A stretch of DNA of 64,000 bases from assembly GCF_901538355.1 (NCBI RefSeq), contig NZ_LR593887.1:2146920-2210919 (forward strand), given 5' to 3'. The notes beneath the pieces are model-generated. The model did not search any database. It saw only the letters and a program-made list of their open reading frames with translations, and was not told the DNA's origin. This DNA comes from Tuwongella immobilis (GTDB lineage Bacteria > Planctomycetota > Planctomycetia > Gemmatales > Gemmataceae). Shown here piece by piece: positions 48,907 to 56,206 of the stretch (within the stretch, counting starts at the first letter, position 1; every line of letters begins with the position of its first letter). Made by a program: the position numbers and the translations under genes.

Positions 48907-49968
48907 TCACGACGGCCGCAGACTGCGAATCAGCCCCATCAACAGCGCCATTCCGGCCAGCAGCATGAGCAGATAGCCCGGCGAGCGTTCGATTTCCCGC
49001 ACGATTGCCGCCAGGCGACGCAGTGCGGTCGGGGGTTGGAATGATTCGGCTTCCGCCCGCAACTCCCGGTAGCGTTCCGTCAGCCAACGATGCCCTTTTC
49101 GCCAATCGGCGGCGAGTTGATCGCGTTGCGAGGGCAACATGCCTTGCAAGAGTGCCACCGGCACGGGTTGTCGCAGCAGTGCCGTCACCAAGCTGCCCGG
49201 CTGTCCGGGGGTGGCGAACGGTTCGATGCTGAGCGTGATGGCATCGGAGAGTTGGCGAAATTGATTCAACCAAACGCGAATCTCAAAGGCTTGTGCCGAA
49301 TCGAGTTCGGGATGCTGCAAGATCGGTTCGATTGCCCGCCAGGCGATCACGATGCGGCGAATTCCGACCAGCCGCGCGATGACTCGACGCCGGGCCGCTC
49401 GGGAATGCGGTTCATCGCGCTGGGACTGCAGATGCCGGTGGCGGCGATTCGCAATCGGCGATTCCGCCACACTCGGCGATGCCTTCGGCGCATCGGGCGC
49501 GGCGTTCCGTGTGGGCGGCGAATCGGCCAGCGCGTGCGGCGCAGATTCCGCGAGAGGAATCGCTTCCGGCATCGGAACGTCGTTTCGCCATTCCGGAGAT
49601 TTGCCCGATGCGCTTGCGAGGGGAGTTGGCGCGGGGGCGGGGGTGGCAGTCGATACCCGACGGGAATCCGGCACCGGACTGGCGACCGGCGGTGGCGTGT
49701 GTTGGGCGGCGTACCCGGCCCGACTCCCGGCATCCGAAAGTTCCATCATCGCCATCGCCAGCCGATTCATCGCCAGCGTCACCAATTCGGGGTACGGAAG
49801 TTGATACGCACGCAGGCGATCCATCCGCTCCAAGGTGTGCAGTTCGATCGTCGCCGCGTCGGTGATTGCTGGCGAGAGGCCCAGCAGCGTGAAGTGATCC
49901 GGTGGCCAGGGGACATCCGGCAGGCCGAGCCATTGGCGCAATCGCTGCTCATCAGCGGGGGAGAGCAT
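48907..49968 (-). CDS. J-domain-like membrane-anchored hypothetical protein
   Basis: 353 residues from the ATG at 49968 (AGGAA nine bases upstream). Residues about 20-95 (DHFTLLGLSPAITDAATIEL ... MAMMELSDAGSRAGYAA) have the spacing of a DnaJ-type or J-like domain, but the HPD tripeptide needed to stimulate DnaK is absent. The middle (100-190) is low-complexity Pro/Ala/Ser. Residues 200-320 are helical and basic, and a single membrane helix lies near the C-terminus (YLLMLLAGMALLMGLI). This suggests a tail-anchored protein with a cytoplasmic J-like domain. It begins 81 bp after the stop of the membrane CARF-like gene on the same strand and may be co-transcribed. Function unknown. Confidence 0.65.
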   Translation of the reverse strand: MLSPADEQRLRQWLGLPDVPWPPDHFTLLGLSPAITDAATIELHTLERMDRLRAYQLPYPELVTLAMNRLAMAMMELSDAGSRAGYAAQHTPPPVASPVPDSRRVSTATPAPAPTPLASASGKSPEWRNDVPMPEAIPLAESAPHALADSPPTRNAAPDAPKASPSVAESPIANRRHRHLQSQRDEPHSRAARRRVIARLVGIRRIVIAWRAIEPILQHPELDSAQAFEIRVWLNQFRQLSDAITLSIEPFATPGQPGSLVTALLRQPVPVALLQGMLPSQRDQLAADWRKGHRWLTERYRELRAEAESFQPPTALRRLAAIVREIERSPGYLLMLLAGMALLMGLIRSLRPS

Positions 49969-50049
49969 GTCGGGGATTCCTGCACAAGGCCCGGGGCGGA
50001 TGGTCAACACCTTCCCCGATTGTAACCGGGAAAGGTTCCCCGTCATCGC

Positions 50050-50787
50050 TCATTTTCGCTTCCGCGATTTGGTCTTGGTGGCAATCGGCAGAGTGCCTTC
50101 CAGCGTCACTTCAATCGGCGGCAACGGCTTGCGTGCCTGAATGTTCGCATCGAGCGTCGCCGGGGTGTATTGCAGCCCGACACCCACTTGCGTGGCCGCC
50201 AGCGTCATGCCAATGGATGCCAGTGCGGTCATCCCCGTGAAATCCGCAATCAGATCCTCCGGGGTGAATCCGGTCGGCAGATCCGCCAGAATCCGCTTCA
50301 CCAACTGGTAGCAGGCCACAGGGTCATAGGGATCGTCCAGCGTTTCGATGTTGAATGGAATCTGATGATTGCGCGTCAACGCTTCATCGCCCATCAGCGA
50401 TAATCCAACATCCTTGGATTCCTTGGTGCAGATTAACCAAACCCGTTGCAGTGTCTCGGTATGCGCTTCAATCGCCTTGCGAACCACTGGCTCCCGACTG
50501 ACCAGCACCACCAGCCCACGCCGCGAATTGGGCGTCTTTCGGTCCAGCGAACTGAACACCGTTTCCTGTCGGCTGAGTCGGCGTTGCAGAATCCACGCCG
50601 CAAACAGCAAGATGGCAACCGAGCCAATCAGGATGCCGCCGAAGGTCCAGGTGCCTTCACCCAATTGCAATTTCAACAGATCATACAGACTCGAGCCAAT
50701 CCAACTGAGCGCGACCGCCCCCACCACAAATGGGAGAATCTGTTTGGGTTCAAACAGTGATCGCAACGTGGAGATGTATGGATTCAC
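50050..50787 (-). CDS. Membrane protein with C-terminal CARF-like (CRISPR-associated Rossmann fold) domain
   Basis: 245 residues. The start is a GTG at 50787 with AAGGA six bases upstream; no ATG fits. Two membrane helices (ILPFVVGAVALSWIGSSLY, 17-36; FGGILIGSVAILLFAAWIL, 49-67) are followed by a Rossmann-like domain at 89-210: the first strand RGLVVLVS, the second VWLIC, and near the end LIADFTGMTALASIGMTLAA, which matches the D-x-T-G-G-T-K-x-M signature of CARF/Csm6-type domains with the Lys replaced. CARF domains bind cyclic oligonucleotides or related signals. No nuclease domain is attached, so I infer a membrane sensor or effector. It is divergent from three coupled genes whose last member also has a CARF-like domain. 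The domain call was made by eye. Confidence 0.7.
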   Translation of the reverse strand: MNPYISTLRSLFEPKQILPFVVGAVALSWIGSSLYDLLKLQLGEGTWTFGGILIGSVAILLFAAWILQRRLSRQETVFSSLDRKTPNSRRGLVVLVSREPVVRKAIEAHTETLQRVWLICTKESKDVGLSLMGDEALTRNHQIPFNIETLDDPYDPVACYQLVKRILADLPTGFTPEDLIADFTGMTALASIGMTLAATQVGVGLQYTPATLDANIQARKPLPPIEVTLEGTLPIATKTKSRKRK

Positions 50788-50869
50788 GGGATTCCTTCAG
50801 ATGCAGACGAACAATCGACCGTGCATGCCCGCGACGGTCGTCATCCAGATTACGCATGAAGCGCGGAAG

Positions 50870-50909
50870 TTGTGACAAAATCGAAAAATGTTGAAAATCG
50901 TTGTCACAA
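50870..50909. promoter_or_regulatory. Perfect 9 bp inverted repeat in the divergent promoter region
   Basis: TTGTGACAA (50870-50878) and TTGTCACAA (50901-50909) are exact reverse complements, 31 bp from start to start (about three helical turns). Between them are two near-repeats of aaaatcg. The repeat lies 82 bp upstream of the membrane CARF-like start and 175 bp upstream of the three-gene operon, a likely operator for a dimeric regulator. The wider gap 50788-51084 (297 bp) holds no gene that I can support. Confidence 0.5.
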
Positions 50910-51008
50910 GCCGATTCGGAGCAGCGTATTCAGGTGCCGACCAAGGCGGGAGGAGAGTCGAAAACCGTGAGAGGATCGGAATTTTCGAGATTTTCGCAAG
51001 AAAGATTG

Positions 51009-51036
51009 TTGTGTGCCGAAACAGCAATTGTACACT
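51009..51036 (+). promoter_or_regulatory. Candidate promoter for the three-gene CARF-Lon operon
   Basis: TTGTGT (51009-51014), a 16-base spacer and TACACT (51031-51036), 48 bp before the first ATG. The match to the sigma-70 consensus is moderate. Confidence 0.3.
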
Positions 51037-51084
51037 ACACGCGAGCAATTTCGTTTTCCCGATTGCCCGAAGGAACGTCCCCTC

Positions 51085-52143
51085 ATGTCCACAAACAACG
51101 AATTTTGCATTGTTTCATTCCTGGGGCCGACATTGCGAGAGCAGCTCTCGCAATGGGGGCACGACGGCGATGATGCGTTCTTCCAGGCCGCGCTGGCAGT
51201 GCTGGCTGGGGATGGATCGACAACCGACAATGCCGCCCTGAATCGACTGGATCGCTGGTTGGCACAGCACGGATTCTCGGAATCGCAACGAACGGCCTGG
51301 CGGAACCATGCGGACCGAATCGCCTTCCAGGTGCGCTATCGGCAACTACTCATCCTGCTGGAGGATGCATCGATCGAACGGTTCACCGAGTATTTGCGCG
51401 GAATGCCGCAGCAAGTGACGTTGGAGCCGGATTTTCTGCGAATCCTCTCCGCTCTGGGTGCGTATCGCATGTCGGAACATACCCCAGAGGGGTTCCGTGG
51501 ATGGATCAGAACCACCCGAGCACGCTTAACGCTCGACATGCGACGCTCACCCGTGGGCCGCTGGCAGAGCATTGTAATTGATCCCGAAGTTGAGACGGAA
51601 GATGAGCCAAGCCAACCGGATGACGAGGGGCCCGCAGATGGATTGCAAAAACGCTTCGAGGTCATTAAGGCGACATTGCGTGATTTTGATTTTTTCCCGC
51701 GCAATGCGGGGAATATCGACTATTTCGCCGTGCTGCTGATGGATCTGCGGTTGCGGTTGGCGGAACGGCTGGTTCAAAACCGCATGGGCGATGCGTTGGC
51801 CGAGGCGGAGCGGCTGATTCCATGGGAGCCGTGGATGCTGCCGCGACGGATCAAACGCGATTGGCCGCGATTGGGCGATTGGTGGCGGAGGATCGTGGCA
51901 CGAGCGAGCGAATCGGGCCGCATCGATCGACTGGAATCGCTTCGAATCACGCTACGGGAACTCCTGCCCGATGCGGAATGGACGGACAATTCCTGGACGC
52001 GGAATGTGGTTCGTGCCCGAGACGCGTTCCTGGATGAGCATGATTGGAACGATGCCGAATGGGACGAGGTTTTCGGTCGGCTGATCCCCTCTCGACAGAC
52101 GCGAGAGGCGGAGAACGTGCCGGAGGGGGAAGAGGGACCATGA
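51085..52143 (+). CDS. Unknown protein with a weak sigma-factor-region-2-like stretch, first gene of the CARF-Lon operon
   Basis: 352 residues from the ATG at 51085 (AAGGA ten bases upstream). I do not recognise the family. The protein is soluble, helical and rich in Trp and Arg. Residues 137-155 (FRGWIRTTRARLTLDMRRS) resemble sigma region 2.4 of ECF factors (FRAWLxTIARNxALDxLRR), preceded by a helix ending in FLRILSALGAY and followed by an acidic linker (167-183). I see no convincing region 4 helix-turn-helix, although 244-270 (LIPWEPWMLPRRIKRDWPRL) is basic and could bind nucleic acid. The stop overlaps the next start (ATGA). The sigma-like reading is a hypothesis based partly on the neighbouring Lon-CARF gene. 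Confidence 0.6.
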   Translation: MSTNNEFCIVSFLGPTLREQLSQWGHDGDDAFFQAALAVLAGDGSTTDNAALNRLDRWLAQHGFSESQRTAWRNHADRIAFQVRYRQLLILLEDASIERFTEYLRGMPQQVTLEPDFLRILSALGAYRMSEHTPEGFRGWIRTTRARLTLDMRRSPVGRWQSIVIDPEVETEDEPSQPDDEGPADGLQKRFEVIKATLRDFDFFPRNAGNIDYFAVLLMDLRLRLAERLVQNRMGDALAEAERLIPWEPWMLPRRIKRDWPRLGDWWRRIVARASESGRIDRLESLRITLRELLPDAEWTDNSWTRNVVRARDAFLDEHDWNDAEWDEVFGRLIPSRQTREAENVPEGEEGP

Positions 52144-53027
52144 CAGATTCGACTTCAGAATCGGTAGATCGGCTGTTGGTCGAATTGTTGCTCCAGGACT
52201 CGCAGCAATTCCTCGATGGGTATCCGAATGATGTCGCTGCCTCGCGCGATGATTCGGATCCCGATGCCCAAGTCACCCGTTGGATTTGGGCAAAGCGCCG
52301 GCCCTTGCTGGCACCGGCGTTGCGTCGGTTGCTCCCGCCGCTGACCCTGCCTGCGGATGTGACCGATGACAGGATCGCGGCCACGATTGCCGCGTCGTGG
52401 TTGCCGCAACTCCAAGCGAAGATTGCGGATGCGACTTCGACGTGGACGGTCGAAGACCTGAACCGCTTGGATGCCGTGTACTGGGCGCAATCGTTCCTGG
52501 CCCCATCGCCCGAGTGGCTGAGCGCATCGGAATGGCAACGGGTCGGAAGCGATCCGGATTGGGCCGAATCGCGCAACGCGATGCGATCATGGCTTCAGAC
52601 GTTGATTCTCGCGCTGGATGAATCGCAGGTGAAACATCCGGCGATTGATGCGGCCCTCGAACGCTATGATGCCTGGTTGGGCACACTCGCATTCACCTGG
52701 CAACTGCCCCCCTGGAAGAAGCCCGCCTCGTTCGCGGCCAGCAGTGGCGAGCCGCTGCCACCGACGCGCTCCATTCACTGGAAAGCCCCCAAGGGGAAAT
52801 CGCGGGCGGTGTTGGAAATTCCGGAGACGATGCCGCAAAAGCCGATCGTGATTCTGAAGTTTGTCGGCGATGCCAAATTGGTCGATACCGCCGTCATGCT
52901 GGGCGGACTGCGTGGCGTCATCAATGCCGCACTCGAAGTGGAATTCGATTGGAATGACGTGAAACTCGTGGAAACACACATTCAATCTTTGATTGTTGGG
53001 AGTGCCACTTGGGAATACCTGGAATGA
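52140..53027 (+). CDS. Unknown protein, second gene of the CARF-Lon operon
   Basis: 295 residues, joined by ATGA overlaps to both neighbours. I recognise no family. Residues 1-150 are helical (VDRLLVELLLQDSQQFLDGY; PLLAPALRRLLPPL), and a Trp-containing stretch (DAVYWAQSFLAPSPEWL) follows. The C-terminal third (about 215-295) looks alpha/beta: KPIVILKFVGDAKLVDTAV, LGGLRGVINAALEVEF, ETHIQSLIVG. There is no signal peptide, membrane helix or catalytic motif that I can name. Strict coupling to the CARF-Lon gene suggests a constant partner or substrate of the protease; by analogy with CalpT it could be the cleaved regulator, but nothing in the sequence proves this. Confidence 0.6.
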   Translation: MTDSTSESVDRLLVELLLQDSQQFLDGYPNDVAASRDDSDPDAQVTRWIWAKRRPLLAPALRRLLPPLTLPADVTDDRIAATIAASWLPQLQAKIADATSTWTVEDLNRLDAVYWAQSFLAPSPEWLSASEWQRVGSDPDWAESRNAMRSWLQTLILALDESQVKHPAIDAALERYDAWLGTLAFTWQLPPWKKPASFAASSGEPLPPTRSIHWKAPKGKSRAVLEIPETMPQKPIVILKFVGDAKLVDTAVMLGGLRGVINAALEVEFDWNDVKLVETHIQSLIVGSATWEYLE

Positions 53028-54397
53028 GGCGGACGACGGTCGATGCGGATCTGCTGCGAAAGTGCGGATCGCCTTCGGAGGATTGGAGCGATATCGATGC
53101 CGAACTGCTCGTGACCGCTTGGGGAAGGTTGGCCCCGTGGGTGCTGGCGGATTCGGTCCTGGAGGCGGCGGCACGATCGGCGGAATCGCACGGCAACTCC
53201 ATGCACGCAGCGACACTCCGGCAATCGCCCCGCATTCGCGGTCATGAATGTGCGTTTGCGATTTTGCTGGTGAATCGAGACAAGAATCGATATCCGCTGA
53301 TTCGAGAGAGCTTCGCGCTGCCGTTCTATTGGGAATCCAGCGAACAGCCATTCCCCAGTAGCGCTGATGTGCCGATGCCGTTGCAGAAGTTGGCCGCGGA
53401 TGTGGTCAAAACGATGCGTCGGGAACAGCAGTTGGCCCCACATTGGCGGTTGCGGTTGGCGGTCGATTCCTTCTCCGATTCCTATTCGTTACGAAATTGG
53501 AACGATCTCGCGTTCGAATCGGCATGGGCCATTCTGGCCATGGCTCTTTGGACGACGCAATCGAAGGGGAAAATGCCCCGGAATCTGGTTGCGACGGCGG
53601 CATGGGACAACGGGTTGAAATCGGTGGAGGGCGTCCCCGAAAAGATTCGGGAGGCCAAGCGAATTGGGGCGGAGTTCGTTTACGTCACCGAGGAAAATCG
53701 AGCGCAGTTGACGCCGGAGTTGCTGCCGGAATCGATCCACGTCCTCCCGCTCACGAATGTGCTGCCACAACCGATTGCGGCGATTCGTGATGCCCTGGCC
53801 CATTCGTTGACCGAACCGCCGATTCCGAGTACGGATTCGCCCACAGAATGGGACATGTTTTTCCACGAAGCCCACGCCCATCGGAATCGCCTGAACCAAT
53901 TAAACGATCGGAAGACTTCGGATCGATACTACACCGAAACCGTGCTGCCCGTTGCTGCGGAGAAATGCCGAGCGACGCACCATCTCGATGAGTTGACCAA
54001 GCCGATCAGTTTAATCGTAATTCTGAGCAAAGGCAGTGGATTGCTGGAATTGATTGTGCGGGTGCTGCGCCCGGTGCGCTGTCTGGTGCTGGTCACCGAT
54101 GACACCACCAAGGATTGGCCGAATGTGCTGCTTCGGCTGCAACGCGAACTCCCGGAATGCCAGTTTGAGACGGAGAATTGGAAGCCGAGTCTCGAGCGAT
54201 TGCAAGCCTTCCGCGACCAGCAACCGACGCATTTGCTGGTGGGCGATCTGACGTCGGGCACCAAACGGATGACGCTTGAAATGAGCGAATGGAATCAACG
54301 ACTGGGGTTCCGGGGCATCTACATCGAAACCGATTTCGTCGATAAACAGGCCAAGGCAGGCACCGAGCGATTGCACTGGTTTCCTGCCTTGGGATGA
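53024..54397 (+). CDS. Lon-like (S16) protease domain fused to a CARF-like sensor domain
   Basis: 457 residues from the ATG at 53024, which overlaps the upstream stop (ATGA). Residues about 140-230 align with the proteolytic domain of Lon: S166 in FESAWAILAMAL corresponds to the Lon PSAGxA serine, ATAAWDNG to the TGEITLxG strand, and K207 in GVPEKIREAKRIGAEFVYV to the Lon GGVKEK lysine. The Ser-Lys spacing is 41 residues, against 43 in the true Lon of this window. There is no AAA+ ATPase. Residues 325-440 form a CARF-like domain (PISLIVILSKGSGLLELIV, RCLVLVTDD, LLVGDLTSGTKRMTLEM with the D-x-T-x-G-T-K-x-M signature). The order protease then sensor is that of CalpL, the SAVED-Lon effector of type III CRISPR systems. 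I infer a signal-activated protease. It ends five bases before a convergent gene. Confidence 0.75.
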   Translation: MRRTTVDADLLRKCGSPSEDWSDIDAELLVTAWGRLAPWVLADSVLEAAARSAESHGNSMHAATLRQSPRIRGHECAFAILLVNRDKNRYPLIRESFALPFYWESSEQPFPSSADVPMPLQKLAADVVKTMRREQQLAPHWRLRLAVDSFSDSYSLRNWNDLAFESAWAILAMALWTTQSKGKMPRNLVATAAWDNGLKSVEGVPEKIREAKRIGAEFVYVTEENRAQLTPELLPESIHVLPLTNVLPQPIAAIRDALAHSLTEPPIPSTDSPTEWDMFFHEAHAHRNRLNQLNDRKTSDRYYTETVLPVAAEKCRATHHLDELTKPISLIVILSKGSGLLELIVRVLRPVRCLVLVTDDTTKDWPNVLLRLQRELPECQFETENWKPSLERLQAFRDQQPTHLLVGDLTSGTKRMTLEMSEWNQRLGFRGIYIETDFVDKQAKAGTERLHWFPALG

Positions 54398-54402
54398 TAG
54401 GA

Positions 54403-55065
54403 TTATCGTTCGCGGAATCGCTGCCCGTCCGGGTGATCGGAGTCGACCACCCAGGGGTCGCCACGCATGTGATAGCCGCCATGCTCCCAGCTTTCCCAGA
54501 AACCGGGCTTATCGGCGGGCATGAACTCGATGCCACGCACCCACTTGGCACTCTTCCAGGCGTACAGCTTCGGCACAACCAGCCGCATGGGGTAGCCATG
54601 GTCCGGTGTCAGCGGTTCGCCATTGTGATGCGTCGCAAATAAACAATCCGCATCAAAAAAATCGTCAATCGGCAAATTGGTCGTGTAGCCATGTTCGCAA
54701 TGGATCATCACGAACTTTGCCTCGGGGCGGATGGTCACATGCTTGTGCAATTCTCGGGTGGGAACTCCCTCCCAGAAATTATCCAGCAGGCTCCATCGGG
54801 TCACGCAGTGCATATCCGCAAAGACTTTCACGCGTGGGAGTTGCATGAATTCGGCCCAGGAGAATTTCTTGCCGGGGCCGTCCAACAACTGCGGGAAAAT
54901 CTGAAAGTCCCACTTAGTCAGATCGCGGTATGACGGTGTTGGACCGGCATGCAGCACCGGCCATTTCTTGGTGCGGACTTGGTACGGCGGGATGCGATTG
55001 GCTCGCTTGGTGTCGGGGCTAACGATGACATCATCGTGCGCGGGCGGATTCGGGGTGTCGCTCAT
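54403..55065 (-). CDS. Molybdopterin-dependent oxidoreductase, sulfite-oxidase/MsrP fold, cytoplasmic type
   Basis: 220 residues, a single Moco domain. The molybdenum-ligating cysteine is C87 in FADMHCVTRWSLLDN; CEHGYTTNLPIDDF and NGEPLTPDHGYPMRLVVP are further family motifs, the latter binding the cofactor. Unlike MsrP (YedY) there is no twin-arginine leader, so it resembles the soluble YuiH-like relatives whose substrate is unknown. The ATG at 55065 has AAGG nine bases upstream. It starts 14 bp after the flavin-reductase stop, so a functional link with reduced flavin is plausible. No membrane cytochrome partner (MsrQ) is adjacent. Confidence 0.85.
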   Translation of the reverse strand: MSDTPNPPAHDDVIVSPDTKRANRIPPYQVRTKKWPVLHAGPTPSYRDLTKWDFQIFPQLLDGPGKKFSWAEFMQLPRVKVFADMHCVTRWSLLDNFWEGVPTRELHKHVTIRPEAKFVMIHCEHGYTTNLPIDDFFDADCLFATHHNGEPLTPDHGYPMRLVVPKLYAWKSAKWVRGIEFMPADKPGFWESWEHGGYHMRGDPWVVDSDHPDGQRFRER

Positions 55066-55079
55066 CGATTGGCCTTCGT

Positions 55080-55562
55080 TTAATAATGTAAGCCACTTTT
55101 GCGGACATGCACCATCGGTTTGGCATCGGCCATCTGCAAGGCTCCACCGTGGACACTACCGAGGATTAACTCGTGATCGCCGGTCAGCACCCGACCGGTC
55201 ACCCGGCAGAGCAGATACGCCAAGCTGTCATTCAGAATCGGGGCAGAATTGCCTTCCGTGCGGATGTTCAGTCCCTCGAACGCGGGTTGGTCCAAGGCGA
55301 AGCCTTTGCCGAAGTGACCGATCAATTTTTTCTGATCGTCGGCCAACAAATTGATCGTAAAGGCCGCACCCACCTGCAACCATTCGCCCACGGGCCGCCC
55401 CTGGCGAATGGCGAAGCTGACCATCGGCGGCTCGAAGCTGCATTGTTGCACCCAACTGGCGAGCATGCCAGTGGTTGCGTCACCATGGCGGGCGGTGATG
55501 ATCGACAATCCGCTGGGAATGCGGCCCAATGCGGGAACCCAACTGGCTGGCGTTTCGCTCAT
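55080..55562 (-). CDS. Flavin reductase-like, FMN-binding split-barrel protein
   Basis: 160 residues, normal for the family. It shows the split-barrel pattern: a first strand IPSGLSIITARHGDATTGMLASWVQQCSFEPPMVSFAI (only parts are diagnostic: TGMLASWVQQ and PPMVSFAI), then AAFTINLLADDQ and the dimer/flavin strand DHELILGSVHGG. Members reduce FMN with NAD(P)H or bind flavin for a partner oxygenase. The ribosome site is weak. It is encoded between a TlpA-like gene (21 bp upstream) and the Moco oxidoreductase (14 bp downstream), all on the minus strand. Confidence 0.82.
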   Translation of the reverse strand: MSETPASWVPALGRIPSGLSIITARHGDATTGMLASWVQQCSFEPPMVSFAIRQGRPVGEWLQVGAAFTINLLADDQKKLIGHFGKGFALDQPAFEGLNIRTEGNSAPILNDSLAYLLCRVTGRVLTGDHELILGSVHGGALQMADAKPMVHVRKSGLHY

Positions 55563-55583
55563 GCTATCTTTCGATTCTTCGAG

Positions 55584-56111
55584 TTATGATCGCAGTGCGG
55601 CAATCACCCGCTGCTCGATCTGATCGTACTGCACGGTGTCGTTACACCATTTTTGGAGCAATCGCCCGTCCCGATCAAATAAAAACAGACAAGGAACCGA
55701 TTGCACATTGAGTTTGGTTTGACACGCAGTCGCGGGTTCATCCAAGAGAATGTTCATGCCTGGCACCCGTTGCTGCGACAGAAAGCCGCGAACCCGTTGT
55801 TGGGTGGCCAAGTCGCTGGCATCGCTCAGACAGAGCGTCATGAGTTGGAGTCCGGCGGCGGCATACTTTTGATGCATCGCCACGACGCGCGGGAACCCTT
55901 TTTTGCACGGAATGCAGGTATCCATCCAGCAATCGACCAGCACGACCTGTCCGCGACATGACCGCAACGCATCGACCAACTGCGGATACTTCAGAATTCG
56001 CAATCCCGTGTCACCCGGTTCCGGGGCGGCCGTGTGGGCGAGATGCCCGCCGATGATGGCGGTGGTTACTCCGATAAGCATCCATAGTCCGATGCGATCG
56101 AATCGTGTCAT
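55584..56111 (-). CDS. TlpA/ResA-like membrane-anchored thioredoxin
   Basis: 175 residues from the ATG at 56111 (AGGA seven bases upstream). An N-terminal uncleaved helix (RIGLWMLIGVTTAIIGGHLA, 6-25) would anchor a periplasmic thioredoxin domain. The redox pair is C66-I-P-C69 in DCWMDTCIPCKKGF. There are also C61 and C52 nearby, and the cis-proline loop is VQSVPCLFLFD. The family reduces or oxidises exported thiols, for example in cytochrome c maturation. The second half (LCLSDASDLATQQRVRGFLS) fits the TlpA insert. It is 95 bp downstream of the methyltransferase gene and 21 bp upstream of the flavin-reductase gene. Confidence 0.82.
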   Translation of the reverse strand: MTRFDRIGLWMLIGVTTAIIGGHLAHTAAPEPGDTGLRILKYPQLVDALRSCRGQVVLVDCWMDTCIPCKKGFPRVVAMHQKYAAAGLQLMTLCLSDASDLATQQRVRGFLSQQRVPGMNILLDEPATACQTKLNVQSVPCLFLFDRDGRLLQKWCNDTVQYDQIEQRVIAALRS

Positions 56112-56206
56112 CGTTTTTCCTTCCTGGAACCCGAATGCCCTCATGGCGGGGCGTATCCTAGTCCGGGAAGGGGGATTTCGCTACCCCGATTCAGCGGAAA
56201 AATCGC

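Noticed and set aside
49090-50025. A 311-codon plus-strand frame opposite the J-domain-like gene
   Set aside because: Arg-rich translation without motifs. The minus-strand gene has a ribosome site, J-like domain and membrane helix.
50050-54397. A classical type III CRISPR or CBASS locus
   Set aside because: No cas10/csm/cmr gene, repeat array or nucleotidyltransferase cyclase is visible in the window, so the CARF-Lon genes were not called CRISPR-associated.
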